64,000 nucleotides of DNA, taken from NCBI RefSeq assembly GCF_003265705.1, contig NW_020312848.1, forward strand, positions 55,285,707 to 55,349,706, read 5' to 3'. The notes below the pieces were generated by a model that saw only the letters and a program-made list of their open reading frames with translations, made no database searches and was not told the origin of the DNA. The translations under genes and the position numbers were made by a program. Origin of the DNA: Callorhinus ursinus (Eukaryota; Chordata; Mammalia; Carnivora; Otariidae). Of this stretch, positions 55,361-64,000 are shown piece by piece. The stretch's first letter is position 1; each line of letters begins with the position of its first letter.

Positions 55361-55572
55361 GGGGTCCCTGGGCTGCTCAGTCAGTTAAGCAAGCATCTGA
55401 CTCTTGATTTCAGCTCGGGTCATGATCTGAGGGTGGTGAGATTGAGCCCCACCTTAGGCTCCATGCTGGGCTGAGCATAGAGCCTGCTTAAGATTTTCTC
55501 TCTCTCCCTCTACTTCTACCCCTCCTCCCCTAACCCCTCTCTCTCTAAAAAAAAAAAAAAAAAAAAAAAAAA
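55361..55572 (+). mobile_element. Carnivore tRNA-Lys SINE (older subfamily) with long A-tail
   Basis: Head ggggtccctgggctgctcag, body ctgactcttgatttcagctc, CT linker directly followed by a 26-nt A-run without AATAAA. Short TSD tacttctt at 55,353-55,360 and 55,573-55,580. Confidence 0.92.
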
Positions 55573-55620
55573 TACTTCTTGACTAGAAATTCACACATCA
55601 TCAAAATTACCCTAGTTGTC

Positions 55621-55805
55621 GGGGCGCCTGGGTAGCTCAGTCGTTAAGCGTCTGCCTTCGGCTCAGGTCATGATCCCAGGGTCCTGGGATTGAGCCCTGC
55701 ATCGGGCTCCCTGCTAGGTGGGGGGCCAGCTTCTCCCTCTCCCTCTCCCCCTGCTTGTGTTCCCTCTCTCGCTGTCTCTCTCTGTCAAATAAATAAAATC
55801 GTTCA
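55621..55805 (+). mobile_element. Carnivore tRNA-Lys SINE, near-consensus, almost no A-tail
   Basis: Head ggggcgcctgggtagctcag, body ggtcctgggattgagccctg, CT linker, tctgtcaaataaataaaatc then gttc. A perfect 18-bp TSD, aaaattaccctagttgtc, at 55,603-55,620 and 55,806-55,823. Close match and long clean TSD suggest a younger insertion, yet the poly(A) tail is reduced to a few bases. Confidence 0.96.
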
Positions 55806-55823
55806 AAAATTACCCTAGTTGTC

Positions 55824-56529
55824 TAAAATTTCCTAAATAAAGCAAGAATATTGACTTCCTTAATCCCCAAATTCAGCTGTTCTAGAGGTCCCACACCCAT
55901 CCTCGAAGTTCAGCTTGCCCTACCTTCATCAGTATCCTGGACTGTAGCAGCGAAAGGTCCAAACAGGGGCAGAATTAGACCAAGTGCAAGGATTCAAAGT
56001 ACCTATGGAGTGATTGTTGCCTGTGTAGTGGGAGAGATCCTCAAACACAGGCAGTGTGATGAGCTTCCACCCACAGTGGCTGGACTCAATGTATAAAGCA
56101 GATAAGAACTGTTGACCAGAGGAGCAGGCTGCCCTGTTCTGCACTGATTGAGGTGGGTCATGAACAAAGATAGCTCCTAGCCACTTAAATGGTGTCCTTC
56201 CCAAATGCTCTGTCAGTTCAATAGCAAGAACCATGGAGGATGCTCAGGCATCTAAATTCTGTATCCAAGCCCTTCCTCTTCACCACCCCACTCCCACCCT
56301 GATTCTCTCTCTTGGCTTTAAAATACCAAAACAAACAAAAACCAACCCTGATATTTGCACACAGTAAATGGAATGACTAGTATATAAAGTGAAACTCAAA
56401 TGTTTCCCACCTAACCCTGCTTCCCAAATCCCACTCATCAGAGGTAGCATGTTTTAGTATCTCTGAGTTTTATTTTTCCTAATGTCACCATAATAATGCA
56501 TTGTGTGCTTATTTTATTTCCTTTTGATT
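55824..56529. other. Unassigned DNA
   Basis: A plus frame of 81 codons (55,851-56,096) and a minus frame of 101 codons (55,929-56,234) overlap. Neither resembles a known protein. Composition is ordinary. Confidence 0.35.
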
Positions 56530-57340
56530 TATTTTATCCAAGTTACTGAAATAGAATTTTCATCTGATAAAATGCACTGATTTTAAGTGTACAGCTTGAT
56601 GAATTTTTGACCAATGTGTACATCCATGTATACACTATTCTTATTCGAGATATAAGACATTCCATCTCCTGAAGTTTAGTGCAAAGCAATTAGAACAGGT
56701 AATGCATTTGTCCTTGGAGAAAGAAGTTTTGTTATCATGAAACATAAGGCAAAAATGGATTAAACGTTCCTGTGGAATTGTCTGATGAAATGTAGCTTCC
56801 CGAGATTGAAGAAAATTTGCCTAAAGCCTGTCTCAAGTGTTTCTTTGATTCATTTGTTTGTTTTCTTAATAATTTACTGAAGTGAAATTCATGTAACATA
56901 AAATTAACTCTTTGAAGGGACAACTTTGGTGACAGTTCATTCACATTGTTGAGCAACCACCACTTCATCAAGTTCCAAACATTTCCGTCACTTCAAAGTA
57001 ACATACCCATTAAGTAATTTCTCCCTGTTTCCCCCTTTCACCAGCCTCTGGAAATCTGCATTCTGTCTCTATGGATTTGTCCATTCTGGATATTTCATAT
57101 AAATGGAATCACACAATATGTAACTTTTGGTATCTAGCTTCTTTCACTTAGCATAATGTTATCAAGTTTCATCACTCTGTAGCATGTATCAGTATTTCCT
57201 TCCTTTTTATGGTTGAACAACATTCTATTGCGTGTGGGGGGGGTGTAATTTGTTTATCCATTTATCTGCTGATGGACATTTGTGCTGTTTCCACCTTTTG
57301 GCTATTTACAAATAATACTGCTGTGAACATGTGTGTGCAA
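56530..57340 (-). mobile_element. Old L1 3' region, antisense
   Basis: In order: tagaattttcatctgataaa, tgcactgattttaagtgtac, agcttgatgaatttttgacc, gtgaaattcatgtaacataa, aaattaactctttgaaggga, gtccattctggatatttcat, ataaatggaatcacacaata, tggttgaacaacattctatt, atctgctgatggacatttgt and actgctgtgaacatg. These are antisense L1M 3' UTR and ORF2-end blocks. Confidence 0.8.
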
Positions 57341-59384
57341 GTGTTTCTTTGACTACTTCTTTTCTGTTTTGAGGGCTTCTTGGGCTCTTAATTAGTTCTT
57401 TTTGCAAGACAGTGCAGAAAGATCTGCAACTCTAAAAGAGAAATATTAGTCAAAAGGATTAATTTGGATTTTTTTTCAGTAAAGTTCCATTTATTTTCTA
57501 CTTTGATGGTGAGGATCTCTTTGTTTCAATTATGAAAAGTAAAAAGCACCCCACCTTCCTTACCACTGGCCTTAGGAGAGGCAGATGGAGAGACAGAGTT
57601 TCATCCATTATATGAGAGAGGCAACCATGAATCATTTCTACCACATAGAACATGATTCAAAGATCGGATAAGACATCCCTTAATTTTGTTTCCATCTGTC
57701 ATTGGAGCTTAGATAAATTATTTTTGGTGACTTGAATTGTCCAGGTATTGCAGATCTACATTTTAGGAAAACTATTGATACCGGGATTTTTTTTTTCTTT
57801 CTGGGAGTCCCTGAACCCCCTGGAAATGTGTGTAGGTATGGGTCATTTTTTCTTACATCCTCTTTTGAACTCTGTGTATTCTTTACATCTTAATTCTTGT
57901 GTCTCTTCTTCTAATTTAAGATGTTTTCTTCTATTATGTCTGATAGTTTTCTTCCTAACATTCGGTTTTTTTTTTTAGAACTTCTAACTTGCTGTATTTA
58001 CCCTTTCGATCTTTTTTTTTCCTCTGATTTTTTACATAAATATCTAAAGAGTCCACCCCATGTCTCTTCAGTAATAGGTAGCCCTGTTTACCCTGCACAT
58101 TTCTCTAAGGCCCTGGGAAATCTCATTGTCAGCTGTCCTGTGGACACTCTCTGGTACTGCCTCGTGCCTACTGGGATCCTGGAGTCTTTGTCCCAACAGG
58201 CTGAAACTCTTTCTACCTTGGATCCTAAGAGAGCATTCCCTTCATCTTCCATAAGAATTCACACCACTCCAGCCAAACATCAATGTCTTTCTTTACTGAT
58301 AGATCAGAGCAGTCTCACAAATTAGGTTTAATTAACCTAATTAATTAAGTTAAATTATAACAGCTTCCCTTGAATGGCACGAAGGAAGGAATTCAAATAG
58401 GTCTTTATAAGGAAGGGGTTCCTGTGGGTACCCCCAACTCCAACACCTAACCGAGGTTACCTACCCTTCTGTTGGTATTTGTTGGGGGTGGAGGAAATGC
58501 ATCAGAAAACATGCTCCAAAAAACAGACAGTTCTGTGTTATGATGATAGAAAAATGAGCAATTTTGTTTACTTTTTCCTATTTTCCAGTATTTAAGTAAT
58601 GTATTCATTAATTTTAAAATAAATAAAAAATTCAAAGTGAATTTTAAAATAAAATCTTAAAGAATATTAATGTTCATGGCTTGACAGCCAAATATTCAAG
58701 ACTTTGGATGTCCTTGTTTTTTAATGGATCAACTTCTCTTTCTGTGTCATATTCCCTATTTTAAATGGGAATCATCATTGCAAAGCACCCCAAACATGTA
58801 GGATATTAATGTTTTACGGCATTCCTCAGCTCCTGTGGTTTTCCAGCTTTTGATCCAGGAAGCTTATGAAGCCCAACTGTACCTTTTTACCTAGGGGCCC
58901 ATGATATTCCCCGTAATCTCTATCAATTTCTCGTGTTTAGAGCAAACTAGCTTCTAGGTTTCAGTTGTTTGGAATAAAAAAGTTCCCTGAGACAGACATA
59001 GAAAAAAAAATCTCTAATGGTTACAAACCATCAAACTGCTAATATGAAGGCTTTAAAAGACATAGTAGAGACTTGCCATGTCCTAAAGGGGTAGTAAAGG
59101 GGCAGTTTGCCATTGCCCTGCCCTTGATTTGAGTTATAGGAAGAGAAATCACTTTGCAGTAATTTTAGTTATGAAGACAGCTAACTCTGGAAGTCTGTTA
59201 CCAAGAACTTCACACCCCTTTCCCCCATAAATAGCACTTTCCTTTAAAGGAAAACACATGCCTTCGGGTCAGAGCGGTAAGTTGTACTCTTCAAGTACAG
59301 CAGTTAGTCAAAAACAGTTCAGGCCTCGAATGCTTGTATTTTTCAAATAGGCATTTCAAAGTATTTTTCAAATACTGTTATTTT
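57341..59384. other. Unassigned DNA with a 134-codon open frame
   Basis: The frame at 57,921-58,325 (+) is among the longest in the window outside recognised repeats, but it begins in a T-rich tract (run of F residues), has no domain I recognise and no splice or promoter context. 58,320-58,350 holds a short ttaggtt/aacctaa inverted repeat. No repeat family assigned. Confidence 0.35.
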
Positions 59385-59500
59385 ACAGTATTTTACAGGT
59401 GAGGAAACTGAAGCTCAGAGAGTTATCTATTTGGCTTGAGATCTCAAACCTAATAACTGTGCAATAAGTTACCAATAAAACCCTAATAAGCTAGCAATAA
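59385..59500 (-). mobile_element. MIR fragment, antisense
   Basis: gttattttacagtattttac, aggtgaggaaactgaagctc and agagagttatctatttggct are antisense MIR (attttacagatgaggaaactgaggc ... agaggttaagtaacttgcc). Confidence 0.65.
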
Positions 59501-60159
59501 AACCCTGGGCTTTTGATTCTAAGTCTAGTGGTTTTCTCATCCTTCCAGAACCACCATTTTTAAGATAAGACTATACAGCACATTGATCTCAGTGGAGACC
59601 AGCCTCGGGAACACAAGCAGCTAAAGAATGTATTGAAAAGCTCTAAGTAAAATTCCCTTTTCCAAAACATTTTCCCCACTACCTAATATATTTCCTCATC
59701 CTTGTACTCAGGTCGGAGGGATTTAACTGAGATGAAAGGAATAACAACTTCTGCCTTCATCAGTTATCAGGGCATATCAAGGTCATATTGGAAGCTTTTT
59801 CACTGTACTTACGCCCAGATCATTCCACCCCCCTTCTCCCAAACCCAGACTTGGTGTTGGGAGAAATTAGCACATGTACGTATTGGAAAAGTTCCCCGGG
59901 GGATTCTGATTTTTTTTTTTTTAGCTCCAAAATAAATTTTATTTCAGCAATATATGAGTAGTTGTCCTGATTTCCATTTTTTTTTACTTCTAACATAAAA
60001 AAAAACAACAAAACTTTGCAAAAGTTGTCCCAGAAAAGGCTAGAAAAGATGAGGATAAATGATGCAAATTTGTGATAATGATCTTTGTTAAGCTCTAATT
60101 CAAAAACAACTGTCTCATCAGGATTGTTGATCAATGGCTAAGAGCAAATTGTATTTTTC
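59501..60159. other. Unassigned DNA
   Basis: No element recognised. T-run at 59,912-59,923. Confidence 0.35.
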
Positions 60160-60245
60160 CCCCAAAATACATTTATCGTCAATTATGTATCAGGCACTCT
60201 GTCAGCCACCGCCTTCATGGAACTTACACCTTATTTTACTATAGC
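60160..60245 (-). mobile_element. L2 LINE 3' end, antisense
   Basis: atttatcgtcaattatgtat, caggcactctgtcagccacc and gccttcatggaacttacacc match the antisense L2 tail. Confidence 0.6.
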
Positions 60246-60496
60246 ATAACAATTCTGTTCTATCCATGGGAAAGTAAAGAATTAAAAGGTAATAGGGAGA
60301 TTGCAGATAGAACAACAAAAATAAATTGCCACCCATGCCTTAGGTATCAGGAAAATTAACCTTAATTAAAAAGAAGCAAAATAAATACTGACTTGAGAAG
60401 TAGAGATACTAACTTTAAAAAGTAATAATATTCCAGCTAAATCCAGTGTTTACAAGCACCAACACAACAGACTTGCTATAACAAATTCCAGATATT

Positions 60497-60702
60497 TTTT
60501 TAAAGATTTATTTATTTTAGAGAGAGAGAGAGCACCTATGTGCATGAGTGGAGGGAAGGGAAGAGAGAGAGAGAGAGAATCTCAAGTGGACTCTGCACTG
60601 AGCATGGAGCCCGATGCAGGGCTCAGTCTCATGACCCTGAGATCAGTATCTGAACCGAAACCAAGTCAGACGCTTAACCAACTGAGCTACCCAGGCACCC
60701 CC
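60497..60702 (-). mobile_element. Carnivore tRNA-Lys SINE (older subfamily), antisense
   Basis: tttaaagatttatttatttt, (GA)n, purine linker, gagcccgatgcagggctcag, tgaaccgaaaccaagtcaga and head gagctacccaggcacccc reversed. A perfect 14-bp TSD, aaattccagatatt, at 60,483-60,496 and 60,703-60,716. Confidence 0.95.
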
Positions 60703-60716
60703 AAATTCCAGATATT

Positions 60717-61079
60717 GTTAAAACATAAACACTGGAGAGAATAAATCATTGAATCTTGGAATGAAGGAGTGGAGGAAAGATTGACATAAAATTCAGTAAA
60801 GAAATATTTAGATTGTTCTGGGGGGACAAAAATCTTGTGAGAGAAAAGGATCAATGTAGTTCTTAAAAATATTTCTCTGTCTAGTGGACATCATGAAATA
60901 ATAGTTATTAACATGGAAAACTGGATTAGACGAAGCCCTAAGAGTTGTACACCAATGATTAACTTTGATTTGAGGGAGCTGACTACAATATGAGATCTCT
61001 TCTAATGCTACTTCCCTTAATTCCGTAATGTCTTCACCCCAATTTCCACTATTTAATTTAGCACACAAGCTCTTCTCAT
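60717..61079. other. Unassigned DNA
   Basis: No repeat or coding signal recognised. An 86-codon minus frame (60,808-61,068) has no known motif. Confidence 0.35.
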
Positions 61080-61265
61080 AAGCTGGCCTCTTCCTGTCTC
61101 TCTCACCTCATTCCTCAAAATTCCTCATGTCTCTTCCCCACAGCATGCCCAGTAATCTGGTCCTACTGAACTACTTAGTTTCCCAACTAAGCTATGATCT
61201 TTCATTGTTAGTTGTTTTGCACATTTTCTTCCTTCTACTTAGAAAGGTCTTAGCTTGATCCTGAA
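61080..61265 (+). mobile_element. L2 LINE, sense, first segment
   Basis: gctggcctcttcctgtctct, ctcacctcattcctcaaaat and ttcttccttctacttagaaa plus ggtcttagc fit the sense L2 3' region ('ctggcctcctttctgttcc ... ctgcctggaatgctc'). It is interrupted by a MaLR LTR. Confidence 0.5.
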
Positions 61266-61268
61266 TAT

Positions 61269-61626
61269 ATGTTTGCTAGAGCTGCCGTAACGATGTACTA
61301 CAGACTGGGTAGATTAAACAACACCAATGTATGGCCTTACAGTTCTGGAGGCTGGAAATCCATGATCCAGGTGCTGACAGGGTTGATGGCTTGTAGAGCA
61401 CTGTCTTCTTCCCGTGTCTTCACATCATCTCCCCTCTGTATCCATCTGTGTCCAAATTTCCTCTTCTTACAAGGACACCAGTCATACTGGATTAGGGCAG
61501 GCCCAAATGACCACATCTTAACTTACTTAGGTTTTTAAAGACGATCTCCAAATACAGTCACATTCTGAAGTACTGGTTGGATTTCAACTTATGCGTGTTG
61601 GTGGGGACACAATTCAACTCGTAACA
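61269..61626 (-). mobile_element. MaLR LTR (MLT1/MST-type), antisense
   Basis: tgtttgctagagctgccgta, actacagactgggtagatta, acagttctggaggctggaaa, cctcttcttacaaggacacc, agtcatactggattagggca, ctccaaatacagtcacattc, gaagtactggttggatttca and the end acacaattcaactcgtaaca. It runs from TG to CA, as a complete LTR should. Confidence 0.88.
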
Positions 61627-61767
61627 GACAAATTCTTAGCGCTTATAATACATAGTTTGATAGTAATTTCTTCTATAAATTCTTCATCTTGAATCTTTCC
61701 CACTCAGGAGGGGTTACATCTCGTTCCTCAAAACTCCCAAAGCAGAATATACATTCCTCTGTCACAT
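61627..61767 (+). mobile_element. L2 LINE, sense, second segment
   Basis: tcatcttgaatctttcccac, gaggggttacatctcgttcc and aaagcagaatatacattcct continue the L2-like sequence between the MaLR LTR and the SINE. Confidence 0.4.
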
Positions 61768-61782
61768 TAAAGGGCCTGTTTT

Positions 61783-61981
61783 GGGGGTGCCTGGGTGGCT
61801 CAGTCTGTTAAGCGTCTGCCTTCCGCTCAGGGTCCTGAGATAGAGCCCCGCATGGAGCTCCCCAGGTGGAGCAGTTTCCTCCCTGCTCAGCGGGGAGTCT
61901 GCTTCTCCCTCTCCTTCTGCTCCTCCCCCCACTCGTGCTCTCTCTCTCTCTCTCTCAAATAAATAAAATCTTTAAAAAAAA
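61783..61981 (+). mobile_element. Carnivore tRNA-Lys SINE with rearranged body
   Basis: Head gggggtgcctgggtggctca, then a ~12-bp deletion (tcatgatcccag lost) before ggtcctgagatagagccc. A duplicated piece (tggagctccccaggtggagc, agtttcctccctgctcagcg) follows, then the CT linker, AAATAAATAAAATC and A-tail. TSD taaagggcctgtttt / taaagggtctgtttt at 61,768-61,782 and 61,982-61,996 with one mismatch. Confidence 0.94.
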
Positions 61982-61996
61982 TAAAGGGTCTGTTTT

Positions 61997-62085
61997 CCTC
62001 GCTCTATTCTAAGATGTGTCTTTATACTCCTTATGCCAGCACCTATCTCTGTTCCTGGTACATGCTAAGTGTGCAAGACTCTTTG
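61997..62085 (+). mobile_element. L2 LINE 3' end, third segment
   Basis: gtctttatactccttatgcc, agcacctatctctgttcctg and gtacatgctaagtgtg follow the L2 3' UTR ('tatccccagcgcctagcacagtgcctggcacatag'). Confidence 0.45.
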
Positions 62086-62446
62086 TACCTCTATACTTTA
62101 TTGAATTATAAGTCCTTTGGCTTGGCTGTATCGTGACATCACTTCCTAAGATAAGAAATACAGGATTAACTGATTTGGCAATAATTCTTTTCACAGGTTG
62201 AGTTTAAGAGCAATCTAAATGGAAATAGCTAGCAGGGAGTTAGAAATATGAGCACGGGCTCCATAGAGAAAACCATGTTAAAAGTATGATTTGGTGAATG
62301 GATGTGGTCATTTAGGGAAAACATGTAAATGAAAAGGTAGCATGGAAAAACCTTTAAGGAATGACAATGTTTTTAAAGACCAGGAAAAAGAAAAATGAAG
62401 TGGAAAGGTCAGAGAAATAAAGGGATTCAGAGAGGGTGGCTTTAGT

Positions 62447-62845
62447 TTCTTTTTGGTAGTTGTTGCTAAGTTATATTCCAGTTAGTTAACACAGTGCTAT
62501 ATTAGTTTCAGGTGTATAATATTGTGATTCAGCACAAGGGCCCTCCTTAATCCCCATCACCTGTTTCATCCATCCCCCCCCCACCCACCTCCCCTCTGGT
62601 AACCATTAGTTTGTTCTCTATAGCTAAGAGTCTGTTTCTTGATTTGTCTCTCCCCTGCCCCTCTCTCTCTCTTATTTTTTCCCTTTGCTTGTGTGTTTTG
62701 TTTCTTAAATTCCACATATGAATGAAATCATATGGTATTTGTCTTTCCCTGACTTATTTCGTTTAGCATTATACTCTCTAGTTCCATCCGCGTTGTTGCA
62801 AATGGCAAGATTTCATTCTTTTTTATGGCTGTTTCCATTTACTCT
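62447..62845 (-). mobile_element. Carnivore L1 3' region, antisense, 5'-truncated
   Basis: agttctattccagttagtta-like start, then gctatattagtttcaggtgt, ataatattgtgattcagcac, a C-run at 62,574-62,581, ctctggtaaccattagtttg, ctctatagctaagagtctgt, cacatatgaatgaaatcata and ttgcaaatggcaagatttca. This is the reverse of the ORF2 C-terminus (KNEILPFATT type) and 3' UTR. Part of the 112-codon plus frame at 62,718 is this L1 read backwards. Confidence 0.88.
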
Positions 62846-63280
62846 GTTTTACATTCTAGGAGACTGGAATTTTGTGGTGAGCTGTTTTTCCTTTATGTTG
62901 CCACCAGGGGTCTCCAGTATCTTCTGCAATGTTTGTCAAGGCAGTGCCTTCAACAAGTATCTTTTAGCCGCCATTACAAGAGTTTTTCCACCAGTGATAT
63001 CCATTGAGCAAGAAGACCAGATGCCTCATGACAGCAGTCGTTTATTGGATGCCTGACACTCTTGATTGAGTTGAAGTTCAGACTGGTCCTTCAGTCCATA
63101 ACTCTGGTCTGTGGTTTATTGACCTCTGTGTAGTCTCTTGTATTGGCAACATTGTCACATGGATATGTGAATGACACATATTCCATATTTCAAGAATTAG
63201 AACTGGGAATCTGCCTAGGACACACTAGAGCCCTATATATAGATCGTATAAAGTTTACTAAGCCCCTCAAGCAGACTGGA
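62846..63280. other. Unidentified unit to the right of the L1
   Basis: From about 62,870 the sequence (tttatgttgccaccaggggt, cttcaacaagtatcttttag, gaccagatgcctcatgacag) is complex and open in two plus frames to 63,007 and 63,056. I recognise neither a protein nor a repeat. It may be a retrocopy fragment, an old repeat or unique DNA. Confidence 0.3.
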
Positions 63281-63298
63281 AAGAGCTGAATATTCTTT

Positions 63299-63484
63299 CT
63301 TTTTCTAAAGATTTTTATTTATTTACTTGAGAGAGAGAGCAAGAGAACAAGCACAAGCAGGGGGAACAGTAGAGGGAGAGGGAGAAGCAGGCTCCCCGCG
63401 GAGCAGGGAGCCTGATGCAGGGCTCGATCCCACACGACTGAGCCTAAGACAGAAGTTTAACTGAATGAGCCACCCAGGCTCCTG
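63299..63484 (-). mobile_element. Carnivore tRNA-Lys SINE, antisense
   Basis: ctaaagatttttatttattt, purine linker, gagcctgatgcagggctcga with a small deletion, and head gagccacccaggctcct reversed. TSD aagagctgaatattcttt / aagaaccgaatattcttt at 63,281-63,298 and 63,485-63,502 (two mismatches in 18). Confidence 0.94.
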
Positions 63485-63502
63485 AAGAACCGAATATTCT
63501 TT

Positions 63503-64000
63503 AAAAAAATTCCATCATGTTATTCTGACTCTAGAAATTATCTTTCTTCTAAAAAAAGGAGAGAGAGAGAAAATAAATCTGTCCCCTAGAATGAGAAAAG
63601 ATGAAACTAAATAAAGCTGAAAAAAAAGTCTATTTCTTAAACTTTTGCCTTTTTCTAATTATTTCTGCAGATATTCTTTCTGTAATGACTTCATTATCTC
63701 CAACATGTTCTATTGCAATTAAGTTATGTGTATATATAATTTTATATTGGATTTTCAAATTTTTACTAACATGAAAATGTTCATAATACAGAAAAGGAGA
63801 GATAGCACAATATCACCCACAGACCCCCTACATAATTAACATTTTGCCATAGTTGTTTCTTCAATATATGTTTTTCCTGAGCCATTTTAAAATAAATAGT
63901 AAACATTATTTGCTTCAACCCAGCTACTTTAGCCTGCATTTCCAGAAAATAAGAGCATCTCCTACCTGTTGACAGTACTGTCAATACATCCAACAAATTT
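63503..64000. other. Unassigned AT-rich DNA to the window end
   Basis: (GA)n near 63,559-63,570 and otherwise no recognised element. No gene signal in the last 500 bp. Confidence 0.35.

Noticed and set aside
55621..55700. tRNA-like sequence (A- and B-box) as a tRNA gene
   Set aside because: It is the tRNA-Lys-derived head of a SINE. The cloverleaf is not completed and the SINE body follows. The same applies to all other SINE heads.
57921..58325. 134-codon plus-strand open frame
   Set aside because: It starts in a T-rich tract, lacks any motif I recognise and has no splice or promoter context. In AT-rich DNA a frame of this length occurs by chance.

Overview
This window is nuclear DNA from a carnivoran mammal, most likely an arctoid caniform (bear, seal or mustelid group). 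The main evidence is about 22 tRNA-Lys-derived carnivore SINEs whose heads read like gcgcctgggtggctcag and which carry the ggtcctgggatcgag and gctccctgctcagcggggag blocks. The canid-type head and the felid-type internal block, as I remember them, were not seen. L1 3' ends are also of the carnivore type. Family names come from memory of consensus sequences, not from a database search.

I find no supportable protein-coding exon, rRNA, tRNA, CRISPR array or CpG island. Open frames are short, and most lie in repeats. The window is best read as an intergenic or intronic stretch whose visible history is retrotransposon insertion.

Layout. 1-6.4 kb: an L1 3' tail, old L2 and L1 debris and two SINEs. 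6.4-23.2 kb: a 16.8 kb stretch with no SINE, holding one young 5'-truncated L1 (10.2-10.7 kb), a probable hAT-Charlie relic (11.0-11.8 kb), scattered MIR and L2 pieces and several kb of unique sequence. 22.7-24.5 kb: an ERVL-type LTR, a SINE and a probable solo ERV1 LTR. 25.1-28.2 kb: a three-level nest in which an old L1 was split by an antisense L2, and that L2 was later split by a young L1 with a perfect 15-bp target-site duplication (TSD). 29-33 kb: SINEs and the 5' part of an old L1, itself interrupted by a SINE and by an unidentified ~290-bp segment. 33-41 kb: mostly unique AT-rich DNA with SINEs, including a 24-bp SINE remnant between 19-bp direct repeats. 41.4-43.7 kb: MIR and L2 pieces and a 152-bp inverted duplication at about 92% identity. 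44-49 kb: four antisense SINEs and two MaLR LTRs. 49-64 kb: MIR, L1 fragments, a SINE pair, an L2 split by a MaLR LTR and a SINE, and unique DNA.

The most notable structures are the inverted duplication (42,477-43,648), the micro-SINE scar (36,231-36,292), the 46-bp perfect palindrome (25,093-25,138), the nested LINEs (25.1-28.2 kb), the L1 with a possible 3' transduction (10.2-10.75 kb) and the long SINE-free block.
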